From positions 1,302,001 to 1,366,000 of the forward strand of contig NC_003076.8 in assembly GCF_000001735.4 (NCBI RefSeq): a stretch of DNA of 64,000 nucleotides, in the 5' to 3' direction. Source of the stretch: Arabidopsis thaliana (lineage: Eukaryota > Streptophyta > Magnoliopsida > Brassicales > Brassicaceae). The notes below the pieces were generated by a model. The model was not told where the DNA came from and ran no database searches. It saw only the letters and a list, made by a program, of their open reading frames with translations. The translations under genes and the position numbers were made by a program. Below are positions 1 to 10,700 of this stretch, one piece after another (the first letter of the stretch is position 1; every line of letters begins with the position of its first letter).

Positions 1-191
1 GACTGAACCAAACCAATCAAAAGAGAACAAGTAAACATTAGGCCTCAATCGATTTTCCCCAAATTGAGCTTCTCAATAAAGAGATGGACAACAACGACAA
101 CAACAACAACACAAAACGATATACTCGTGTTGCTTGCTTAATTAGGTTAAGGAAAACGCGAGAGAGAAGCAAGAATTGATAGAAAAGTTAC

Positions 192-299
192 ATCGAGTTT
201 AGTCCATTCAAGCACGTCCCAGCTTCCGGTACCTTCCATCTTCTCCGACGAACATCGCAGCGATCGTGATCGCCCGGAGAGAGGTCTCAGCGCCGTCAT
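192..299 (-). CDS. MTM2: Myotubularin-like phosphoinositide 3-phosphatase, first coding exon only (partial)
   Basis: The minus strand from the ATG at 299-297 reads exactly 36 codons to a GTAAC donor at 191-187. The peptide starts MTALRPLSGRSRSLR and ends DVLEWTKLD, which I recognise from memory as the N-terminus of the plant myotubularins MTM1/MTM2. Those enzymes remove the 3-phosphate from phosphoinositides. Positions 1-191 are intron 1, and the catalytic domain lies outside the window. Upstream of the ATG is a GA-rich leader (about 300-345), typical of Arabidopsis 5' UTRs. The splice phase is 0. Identity rests on one short exon and on the neighbouring loci, so the MTM2 rather than MTM1 assignment comes from gene order. 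Confidence 0.72.
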
Positions 300-1480
300 G
301 TAAAAAAGGAGAGAGAGAGAGGGGAGAGAGAGAGGTGGGAGAGACGGTGATTCGGCTTGGGGTTCACCGGCCGCTCAACGGTGGCAAAGGACGGATTTAG
401 CACGCTGCCTTTTTGCCACAAAGACAATGAGACATCCAAATACGACGCTGTTTCCGTACGGCCAAAGTTTACGTTTCTCACCTTCTTTTTTTTTTCCTCT
501 AAAATAATATTATTTCTCACCTATATAATAAGATTAGGAAAAGGAAATTTGTCTCTTTTTCATAAAATAAAAAGGAAATTTGTTGATTAAGAGTTTCTTA
601 AAAAGGAAATATATTATTTCTCACCTTTATTGTTTTTTAATTCAACCTTAATATATAATGATGAGAGTTTGTTGATATAGTCCATTTATTAATGAAAGAG
701 TTTAATGTAACTTTTGGTAATTAAATAGAGATTTCTTATTTTAACTCAATTAACAAAATATTTACAATATTTTTGATCTAAAACTATGAAATATCAACAG
801 AAAATTAATTACATTTAATATATTTTAAAATATCCTAAAATGGATATTAGTAAATATTAACTAGTGTAATTGTATGATGACCCATTCTATAAAATATTAC
901 TAGTTGTATATTATCATCATATAATAATACTATCATCATACCAATATTTGTTTCTTAATGGTAGATATTTCCTTTTAAAATTTTTTATCATCATACTAAT
1001 ATTTGTTTTTAAATGCTAGATATTTCTCTAAAAAATACTAGTATAAAGTTCTTTAATGCTATAACGATTCAGCATGTGCTTGGGACAAATAAAACGATTC
1101 AGCATGCTGAATTCTGTGACATGGGACTTGGAGTTGGAATCAAGAATACAAAACACTAATCTTCTTCTCTTGGCCAGCTAGATCAAGTGCGATTCATTCA
1201 TAAAACTTATATCATAAAATTTAAACATGTAGACTGAAGAAACAATAATCAACTAAGAAATCTATTGACTTTAATTTCAAACTTTGACAAACCCACATAC
1301 GAATACAGTTGACCAAAAGGGAGGAGAAGACCAAGGACGAGTAATAATAATACAGGACAAAACTTGGACAAATCGGAATTTAAGGAATCTTCTGTATCAC
1401 CAACGAGTATTACAGAATCTAAAACAACCTTGGCACATACGTATATATGCAGTATGTAACTCACCACAATAAAAATCATA
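300..1480. other. Intergenic region upstream of the MTM exon
   Basis: A GA-rich stretch (300-345) and a CG-containing block to about 480 look like the MTM leader and promoter. From about 520 to 1150 the sequence is AT-rich with no coding signal. It holds an imperfect direct repeat of about 40 bp (near 932-971 and 987-1027, sharing TCATCATAC and AATATTTGTTT) and a repeated AACGATTCAGCATG at about 1063 and 1091. The 3' UTR of the next minus-strand gene probably begins near 1480. Confidence 0.5.
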
Positions 1481-1756
1481 GAACAATATACAACGCATCA
1501 TCATCCTACTACAAGTCAGAATTTTGCAATCCACGAAGCAGAATAGTAAACGGGGAAGAAGATAAAGAGGTGCTCAGATCATAATACCTCTCATGTAATT
1601 AATCGAGCACCTTTCCGTACTCTGGTTTGGTCCAAGCTGCATAGGATACAGGGCGCGCCCACGGTATGGTTTACCCAGTGGGTGAGATCCAGTGCCGGTT
1701 TAGGTCAACGAGGTAGTAAAAATCCAGACTTGTGTGTGTCGTCTTGGAGAGCTTCA

Positions 1757-3556
1757 CTAGTTATCTGTGTCCAAGCATTTCTCAAGGGTTTTACTACTGG
1801 TACACTCCTGAAGAGCCTTGGCATTGAGTTCTCTGCCAAATCTCCAGACATAATTGAGGCCTACGAGAAGCTCGGTAATGATGGCTTCTGTCTTCTGCTG
1901 GTTTGCAAAGAAAAGGGTTTGTGCAAGAACTATGTGCGTCCTTGAAACCAAGCTTTGGTGCTCGTAACTCCGCTCAGATTGCCATTTTATCATGTTGTGA
2001 GCTAATGGACCCAACCATTCCAAGATACCCGCCATTGCGTCTGTCCATTCTCTTGCTAGGCCTGGATCATAAACTGTGGAAGAACTCAAGTTTTTCGAGT
2101 AAGGTTTTAGCCTTTCTCTAAGCGATGTTCTCACGCTCGCCGGTAACATGTTGTAAAGGTCGTCTCTTGCATCATCTCCTATCAAGTGAGGAGACGCAAC
2201 AAATCTCTCTATCACGATGATGACATTAGCATAGTGTAATGCTAAGCAAGCGGTACCAAGGGTATTAGGAGCAGCATCTGACAGCTTGGGTCGGGAAGGA
2301 AGTGTCAAGTTTTCAACGTGAACAGAGTTAGAATTATCTTCAAGAATGTGATGCTCAGCACTACTATTCCTAGCTCCATTCCGGGCCCTAGTGCTGAGAG
2401 GCGTAATCCCATCGTGAGACACCATACAGCCTTTAAATGGGCCAACCTGTGTTAATCGGTTGGCTTTCAATTGCTTTTTCACTGAGGAAATTGAAGGCCT
2501 TTCCGGGGTCTGCCCCATCTTCTTGTTGTTTTTGCCCATTCCGATAAGTGGTCCTGATTTGGAGGTGATCTTCCCAAGCTGACCAGAGTAAAACTTGAAA
2601 CGTTTGTGTTTTTCTGCAACAAGAGGACCTGACTTAGGTGATTCGGCGCTGAGAGAACCCGAAAGGAAATCACTCATCTTCGTGGACCTTGTAGCAGCTG
2701 AACCCGATGCTGGACCGGTAAATCTTCCAAGGGGGCCAGAAGCAAATCTAGGAAGACCACTAGACTCAGATTTATGAGATACAGGAGTTAAAATAGTAGA
2801 AACGGAGTGGCTGCGGCCAATAAAATCAGAATCTGCAGAGCTAACATCACTTGCTTCCACTCTGTAACTAATGCCAAAAACATGTTTAGTCCTGCTAAGG
2901 ATTGTGAAAACTGATCTAACCAAGAGAATGACGGTATAGTCATAAGTACGGTTCCAAAGAGACACATCCCGCAGATTCTTCACTTCGTGTCTTTTCCATG
3001 TAACTTTTTTCTGATACTCCAAAAGATTGTCAGTAGCAGATTCATTGCTCTTCATTCTCTTGAAAGTCTGTTCAAGATCAGCAAGAATCTCAGTCTCCTG
3101 GTAGAGACTAGCATTAGATGATATGAAACGTTCCATTTTCTTAGCTTTCTTATCCATTTTCTTCCACCCAAACTGCCAACCATAAGGGTCAGCTCCAGTC
3201 TTCATCATATCACTAAAACAATTCTCAAAGCACTTCAACTTGGGATCGTTGCATTTCCTCGCAAGCCTAGCCACAGCTTTCGCTACATTCTCAACGTTCT
3301 CCATCATTTCATCACGTATTAACCTCACAATAAAATCATCATCTTCTGAAACTAACTTCTTTATACCAGTGGAATGTGTAATCTCGTCCCTAAGCCTTGC
3401 AACATTCTTATCACTTAATGACTGCCACAAATGAACAAGCTTCGACAACAAACTCGCAACCTCAAACGCTAATACTCCTAGAACCGCCTTATCTTTATGA
3501 CCATCATGTTTCTTTGGAAACCTCCACAGATTACGAAACCAAGTCTCTGAAACCAT
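1757..3556 (-). CDS. DUF3475/DUF668 protein, PSK-SIMULATOR (PSI)-like
   Basis: Uninterrupted 599-codon frame. An N-terminal DUF3475 region (about residues 25-90, beginning LGVLAFEVASLLSKLVHLWQ) and a C-terminal DUF668 region (about 430-520, TLGTACLALHYANVIIVIER) are arranged as in the plant PSI1-type family. That family is linked to growth and phytosulfokine-related phenotypes; its biochemical role is unknown. The middle (about 230-400) is Ser/Pro/Lys-rich and low in complexity. There is no signal peptide or membrane segment. The coding region is intronless, but a 5' UTR intron is visible: donor GTAAG at 3924-3920, acceptor AG at 3569-3568, eleven bases before the ATG. I believe this is AT5G04550. 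Confidence 0.85.
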   Translation of the reverse strand: MVSETWFRNLWRFPKKHDGHKDKAVLGVLAFEVASLLSKLVHLWQSLSDKNVARLRDEITHSTGIKKLVSEDDDFIVRLIRDEMMENVENVAKAVARLARKCNDPKLKCFENCFSDMMKTGADPYGWQFGWKKMDKKAKKMERFISSNASLYQETEILADLEQTFKRMKSNESATDNLLEYQKKVTWKRHEVKNLRDVSLWNRTYDYTVILLVRSVFTILSRTKHVFGISYRVEASDVSSADSDFIGRSHSVSTILTPVSHKSESSGLPRFASGPLGRFTGPASGSAATRSTKMSDFLSGSLSAESPKSGPLVAEKHKRFKFYSGQLGKITSKSGPLIGMGKNNKKMGQTPERPSISSVKKQLKANRLTQVGPFKGCMVSHDGITPLSTRARNGARNSSAEHHILEDNSNSVHVENLTLPSRPKLSDAAPNTLGTACLALHYANVIIVIERFVASPHLIGDDARDDLYNMLPASVRTSLRERLKPYSKNLSSSTVYDPGLAREWTDAMAGILEWLGPLAHNMIKWQSERSYEHQSLVSRTHIVLAQTLFFANQQKTEAIITELLVGLNYVWRFGRELNAKALQECTSSKTLEKCLDTDN

Positions 3557-3567
3557 CTTCTCTCAAC

Positions 3568-4135
3568 CTGCAATAAACCAATACTATCAACACCAAAAAG
3601 CTTCCAAATTTCACAATAAAAAACCAGACCCACGATTGAAATCTCAAGAAAACAGCAAGAAGTAACTCGTACACAAGCAAAAAGGAATTGAAATTGGGGA
3701 AATCTAGCTACAGAGCTCAAGTTAGAGAGAAACGCCCAAATTCAACCAACCCTCTAAATCGGTTCTCGAAGCTTAAAGCTACCAACATCGAATTTAGTAA
3801 AAGACCCATGATTTGAAATTGGAATTGTCGGCAAAATCGAGAAGATATAGAGCCGACACGGGAACAGTGAAAACCACAAAGCGCGTAAGAATGAAACAGT
3901 GGGAGAAGGAAGAGAGAATCTTACCGATCATTCGAGGGAAAAGATGGGAATCAGAGAAAAATCTGGAAAAAAAGAAATTAAGAGAAAGAGAGAGAAGAAA
4001 GTGAGGAGGAAGATGCAGTGAAGACTGCTATAGCCACATCCCACATGGTGTGATGAGAGAGAGAGAGAGAGAGGTTAAAGCAGCAAATTGTGGAGAGATA
4101 AAGAGAGAGAGAGACTGAGCGAGTCAAGTTCGTCG
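3568..4135 (-). promoter_or_regulatory. Spliced 5' leader of the DUF668 gene with GA/CT repeat
   Basis: The leader exon runs from roughly 4130 down to 3925, followed by an intron at 3924-3568 with GT-AG ends. On the plus strand 4057-4074 and 4097-4112 are GAGAGA tracts, so the transcript would start with CT repeats, a common Arabidopsis core-promoter or leader feature. The transcription start itself is inferred. Confidence 0.55.
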
Positions 4136-4139
4136 TCGT

Positions 4140-5138
4140 GTTTAAAAGAAAGAATCCTATATTTGCCTTTTTCTTTACTACTTTATTTTCAGACTATTTG
4201 CTTATTTTGCCTCAAACTTTTTTGATTGTCACTTTTCGATCCTAAAGTGTTTGACAATTTACCTGCCTTTTTCTCCAAGAAAAATCAGAACAGACCACAG
4301 CAAATTTATGTATTTTCTATTAAAAAAGAAAGAAAGAATTCATATTACTTATAGAATTAAAAGCTAAGCAGTTGAAAACGTGAAAGCAGAATTTCTAAAA
4401 AAAATAGTAAACTGCTACAAACTTATTTATGTGTATATAACATATCTATAAAGAAACTCAAATATATGATAAATCATTTTAACAAAATTTCTATGAAATT
4501 ATAATAAAAAAAGTCACTTTTGACACTTAAAAGGTTGACAATAACCGTCTCTCCAAAAAAAAATCAAAACATTTATAATTTCTAAAACTATGGTGTAATT
4601 TTGCTGAAATCAAAAAGAAAAGAAGGATTTCTATATCATAAGTTTCATTATTGTATCAAACTTTCAAATTTCATGTAATTTGAAAGGAAAAAAATTAAGA
4701 TATAATGTTGTTTTTGTTTCTTATGTTACATTTTCATGGAATATATATTCATAACAAAAAATGTATTTTAATATGATGAGAGATTACCATCCAAAAGGTC
4801 GAACTTATATAAAACAAGTTAATAACTAAACAATACATGTGATCACAATCAATGACAGTTTTGATCTTAAAATAGAAATGATTGAGCAAACCTCAAAAAT
4901 GTCTTCTTAGGATCACAAAATCTTTCCTTTAGCTTATTAAAGCCGGGAGTTCAACTCTCTCTCCCTTGTAGACTTTTTGTTTTCAAATCTTTTTCTTTCA
5001 AAAAATCAATAATTAGTTAATGGGCATAATATTTGGTTTTAATTAAGTCCATAGATTTTTTAGGACCATCTCTAATCACGACAAATATCCTAAATTGTAA
5101 CACATTTAAAACTTAAAAGTATTGCATTCACAATCCTT

Positions 5139-5187
<49 letters not shown>

Positions 5188-7085
5188 GTTATATAGAAAC
5201 GATAACTCCTTACTCAACAATTAGCCCAAAAAAACATCCATAATGCATTTAAACTAGGAATTTTAACAAACTCAAATAGGTTGGTAGTTAAAAAAAAACA
5301 AATAGTAGATGTACATACGTACCTTTAAAAATATATACTCATATCGAAAGTTTTAAATTTTGCGAAATTAAATACATTTATCTATCAATTAAAATACATT
5401 TAATAATGCATAATTCTGTAATATCTATCTTTAATTTCCATATAGAACCAAAACAAAATAAACATATCAAATAGTTTTAACTTAACAAAAACGTTAGGGA
5501 AAAGTTGACCTAACTAGCTTGATTGACGTTGAACTTGTCAATGCGAAAGCGATATTTCCAATATATACTACATGTAGTATTATTTATATGGAAGTTTCTA
5601 AAAAGGTGTTGAGTGGATTGTTACTTGTTGGAGGATGCTATTTTTTCCTTCTTGCCATAATATTTTACGAGTATGGGATAACTACATACTCATGATTATG
5701 AAACGCTCACTTTATTTGAAAAACCTCCTAATACACCAAATATGTCACTAGATTCCAAAACGTAGACCAATTGTATCTAATCTCAAATTCTCAATCAAAG
5801 TATTAATTTACCGATGGTAAGAAAAGTTAACCGATATAATTATCAAAAGAAAGAATAAGTCAACAGATTCTTAATCTCTTTATTTTGGTATATGAACATT
5901 TGTACAAAAATCTCAAAAGATATGTAACTGTTTAAAATATAAATTCACTGAGATTAATTCTTCAGACTCGTGTTAGCTATAATAATGTCAAGAGTTCTTC
6001 TTGTTTCAAGGAAAAACCTTAAAGATATGTATATTTTCTGTAATTATGATGATATAATTTGCTATTCATTGTCACAAACATTACTTTAAAAAATCGTATT
6101 TTCATTACTACAATGTTGACTAAGAACAAAAATACATTGATTATTGATATATCGTCAACTGAATTTTCTTCCGAGGGATATAATTCTCAAACATAGCAAG
6201 AATCTCATAATAATGTTTCGTGACTACCTTTAGACGAAATTTTTTTAAGATTCGTAACGTGACTTATGGTCTCTTGCTGTGGGGGTCAATGCGAATAAAT
6301 CTAAATGTATGGGAGTCAAATAAAATACCAAGAAAAATAAAGGAGCAGCACCCAATAAACTATATGGGACCAGAAATCCTTTCATTGGTTTAAAATAGGA
6401 TTATCCCGAAAGATGAAGGACTAAATTGAAACTGATTGGGGGTAGGAAGAGATCCGTCACAATCATTAATGGCTTCCACGCGGAAACTTGTCGTTTATAC
6501 AATTTCATTAACTTTCGGGTCGGGTTTATATTCCAAATGGGTCAAATAATATTAGTTTAATACACTAACGGAGTAATTAATTGGTGACTACAATTTTATC
6601 AGTTTGGTGCAATTAGAAACGAACATAGTCGTAAAATACGAGTTCGGTGTTATACCTTTATTTACGTTAAAAAAATACGAGAATTTTGTGTCAAATTTCA
6701 AATTAATTTCATGAATATATGGAAATTATTAGATACTCTAGCGAAAATAGTGATTATGAGCGTTTTACAAAAATACGATTTTAGCATTGAACTTCCTTTA
6801 TGTAATTCGGTCAAATGTTGGCATGAAGAAGCAAGTTTGCAACATTAAATTTCATTTAAAAATCGTGTTGACATACTTTAAAATCTAAATATAGGAAGAA
6901 GACCAAAACATTAAATTTAGTAAGATTCTAATGAACATTTATAAGTTATAACTTATAACCAACAAAAGTTGGGTTTAGCGTTGTTGCTTTATCTGAAAAC
7001 TTGCAAACTAAACCATTTTAATAGGACTAATGACAATTAACAACAAAATACACTTAAGCAACAACGTCCTCGTGAATATAATTTG
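4140..7085. other. Long AT-rich spacer upstream of DME
   Basis: About 3 kb with no coding frame, tRNA or structured repeat that I can support. It contains the AT dinucleotide array at 5142-5183. A less AT-rich island at about 6240-6500 includes GGGGGTCAATGCG and GGGGGTAGGAAGAGATCCG. This spacer is the likely DME promoter on its right side and the DUF668-gene promoter on its left. Some of it may be decayed transposon, but I found no terminal repeats. Confidence 0.5.
5142..5183. repeat. (AT)n microsatellite
   Basis: An uninterrupted run of about 21 AT dinucleotides. Length is likely to vary between accessions, and it can form cruciform DNA. Confidence 0.95.
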
Positions 7086-7785
7086 GGCCTCAGGCCCATA
7101 TTGCTAACGCCAACTGATATTTCACTTTATTCCTTCTTCATCTCACCACACTCTCTCTCTATCTCTATCTCTAACGGCATAGCTGACTCAGTGTTCTCCG
7201 GCATTGACTCGCCTGAGAATCAGAAAGCTTAGATCGGTGAGCTTTTAGCTCCATTTTCTGTTTATTTACATATTATTTCCTTTTTTTCTCTCTCCCTTTT
7301 TTATCTGGAATTTGTTCTGCTAAATTTTCCAGCTGTTACATTTTCCGATCACGAGAAGAATCACTGGGTTTTTATGTTAATCAATACATGTTCCTGTTTT
7401 CTGATCATAAATCTCAGCTATTAACACCTGATTTTGATTCTGCGTAATAAAAACCTCTGATTTGCTTTTATCTTCACTTTCCCCATAAACATTGCTTACT
7501 TTATTCGCTCTTCTTTTACCGTTTCCAGCTAAAAAATTCTTCGCTATTCAATGTGTTTCTCGTTTTGTTGATGAGAAAAATATCTGACAAAAAATCATTT
7601 ATTGCATTTTATGGTGCAGATTCTTAGTTAATGTCGCCTTCTCTAACCAAGTCAGATTAAAAAGGAGTGTTCGTCCATGTTGCTTTGTTTTGGTGTTTGG
7701 AGAGAGTTTTCGGAGAGTTAGGTGAGTGTTATTTGGGGTGAGGTAGTGATAAGGTTTGAAGGGGGAGTGATTCATCAAGTGTGTT
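7084..7785 (+). promoter_or_regulatory. DME proximal promoter and spliced 5' leader with two upstream ORFs
   Basis: TGGGCC at 7084-7089 and GGCCCA at 7093-7098 form an inverted pair with a 3-base spacer (site II, TCP-binding type). A CT repeat follows at about 7150-7172. The leader exon ends at 7236 (donor GTGAG at 7237) and the leader intron ends with GCAG at 7616-7619. The second leader exon, 7620-7785, contains two short upstream ORFs: 7631-7660 (9 codons plus stop) and 7677-7721 (14 codons plus stop). Both stop before the main ATG at 7786. Confidence 0.65.
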
Positions 7786-10700
7786 ATGAATTCGAGGGCT
7801 GATCCGGGGGATAGATATTTTCGAGTTCCTTTGGAGAATCAAACTCAACAAGAGTTCATGGGTTCTTGGATTCCATTTACACCCAAAAAACCTAGATCAA
7901 GTCTGATGGTAGATGAGAGAGTGATAAACCAGGATCTAAATGGGTTTCCAGGTGGTGAATTTGTAGACAGGGGATTCTGCAACACTGGTGTGGATCATAA
8001 TGGGGTTTTTGATCATGGTGCTCATCAGGGCGTTACCAACTTAAGTATGATGATCAATAGCTTAGCGGGATCACATGCACAAGCTTGGAGTAATAGTGAG
8101 AGAGATCTTTTGGGCAGGAGTGAGGTGACTTCTCCTTTAGCACCAGTTATCAGAAACACCACCGGTAATGTAGAGCCGGTCAATGGAAATTTTACTTCAG
8201 ATGTGGGTATGGTAAATGGTCCTTTCACCCAGAGTGGCACTTCTCAAGCTGGCTATAATGAGTTTGAATTGGATGACTTGTTGAATCCTGATCAGATGCC
8301 CTTCTCCTTCACAAGCTTGCTGAGTGGTGGGGATAGCTTATTCAAGGTTCGTCAATGTGAGTGATCAAATCTATTTTCAGTTTTTTTTTTTCCCTTTCTT
8401 CCGTTCTTGCAGTACTTAGAGTAGAACATGAATTAGAATATCTTAAGAAAGTCATGGTTTTGAACAGATGGACCTCCAGCGTGTAACAAGCCTCTTTACA
8501 ATTTGAATTCACCAATTAGAAGAGAAGCAGTTGGGTCAGTCTGTGAAAGTTCGTTTCAATATGTACCGTCAACGCCCAGTCTGTTCAGAACAGGTGAAAA
8601 GACTGGATTCCTTGAACAGATAGTTACAACTACTGGACATGAAATCCCAGAGCCGAAATCTGACAAAAGTATGCAGAGCATTATGGACTCGTCTGCTGTT
8701 AATGCGACGGAAGCTACTGAACAAAATGATGGCAGCAGACAAGATGTTCTGGAGTTCGACCTTAACAAAACTCCTCAGCAGAAACCCTCCAAAAGGAAAA
8801 GGAAGTTCATGCCCAAGGTGGTCGTGGAAGGCAAACCTAAAAGAAAGCCACGCAAACCTGCAGAACTTCCCAAAGTGGTCGTGGAAGGCAAACCTAAAAG
8901 GAAGCCACGCAAAGCTGCAACTCAGGAAAAAGTGAAATCTAAAGAAACCGGGAGTGCCAAAAAGAAAAATTTGAAAGAATCAGCAACTAAAAAGCCAGCC
9001 AATGTTGGAGATATGAGCAACAAAAGCCCTGAAGTCACACTCAAAAGTTGCAGAAAAGCTTTGAATTTTGACTTGGAGAATCCTGGAGATGCGAGGCAAG
9101 GTGACTCTGAGTCTGAAATTGTCCAGAACAGTAGTGGCGCAAACTCGTTTTCTGAGATCAGAGATGCCATTGGTGGAACTAATGGTAGTTTCCTGGATTC
9201 AGTGTCACAAATAGACAAGACCAATGGATTGGGGGCTATGAACCAGCCACTTGAAGTGTCAATGGGAAACCAGCCAGATAAACTATCTACAGGAGCGAAA
9301 CTGGCCAGAGACCAACAACCTGATTTATTGACTAGAAACCAGCAATGCCAGTTCCCAGTGGCAACCCAGAACACCCAGTTCCCAATGGAAAACCAACAAG
9401 CTTGGCTTCAGATGAAAAACCAACTTATTGGCTTTCCATTTGGTAACCAGCAACCTCGCATGACCATAAGAAACCAGCAGCCTTGCTTGGCCATGGGTAA
9501 TCAACAACCTATGTATCTGATAGGAACTCCACGGCCTGCATTAGTAAGTGGAAACCAGCAACTAGGAGGTCCCCAAGGAAACAAGCGGCCTATATTTTTG
9601 AATCACCAGACTTGTTTACCTGCTGGAAATCAGCTATATGGATCACCTACAGACATGCATCAACTTGTTATGTCAACCGGAGGGCAACAACATGGACTAC
9701 TGATAAAAAACCAGCAACCTGGATCATTAATAAGAGGCCAGCAGCCTTGCGTACCTTTGATTGACCAGCAACCTGCAACTCCAAAAGGTTTTACTCACTT
9801 GAATCAGATGGTAGCTACCAGCATGTCATCGCCTGGGCTTCGACCTCATTCTCAGTCACAAGTTCCTACAACATATCTACATGTGGAATCTGTTTCCAGG
9901 ATTTTGAATGGGACTACAGGTACATGCCAGAGAAGCAGGGCTCCTGCATACGATTCTTTACAGCAAGATATCCATCAAGGAAATAAGTACATACTTTCTC
10001 ATGAGATATCCAATGGTAATGGGTGCAAGAAAGCGTTACCTCAAAACTCTTCTCTGCCAACTCCAATTATGGCTAAACTTGAGGAAGCCAGGGGCTCGAA
10101 GAGACAGTATCATCGTGCAATGGGACAGACGGAAAAGCATGATCTAAACTTAGCTCAACAGATTGCTCAATCACAAGATGTGGAGAGACATAACAGCAGC
10201 ACGTGTGTGGAATATTTAGATGCTGCAAAGAAAACGAAAATCCAGAAAGTAGTCCAAGAAAATTTGCATGGCATGCCACCTGAGGTTATAGAAATCGAGG
10301 ATGATCCAACTGATGGGGCAAGAAAAGGTAAAAATACTGCCAGCATCAGTAAAGGTGCATCTAAAGGAAACTCGTCTCCAGTTAAAAAGACAGCAGAAAA
10401 GGAGAAATGTATTGTCCCAAAAACGCCTGCAAAAAAGGGTCGAGCAGGTAGAAAAAAATCAGTACCTCCGCCTGCTCATGCCTCAGAGATCCAGCTTTGG
10501 CAACCTACTCCTCCAAAGACACCTTTATCAAGAAGCAAGCCTAAAGGAAAAGGGAGAAAGTCCATACAAGATTCAGGAAAAGCAAGAGGTAACTAATGTA
10601 TTCTACAATCTCTGTGATATAATTTTGAGATTTTAGTAACTGATGTGTCCAAACCAGCTCCTTATCACTGTTGGTGCGTTGTATAGGTCCATCAGGAGAA

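Noticed and set aside
1249-1479. 76-codon minus-strand frame rich in Val/Leu
   Set aside because: It lies in the probable 3' UTR of the DUF668 gene, overlaps a frame on the other strand, and has no start context or family signal.
4935-4975. GCCGGGAGTTCAACTCTCTCTCCC, looking like a tRNA B-box or SINE head
   Set aside because: No A-box upstream, no cloverleaf and no A-tail or target duplication could be found.
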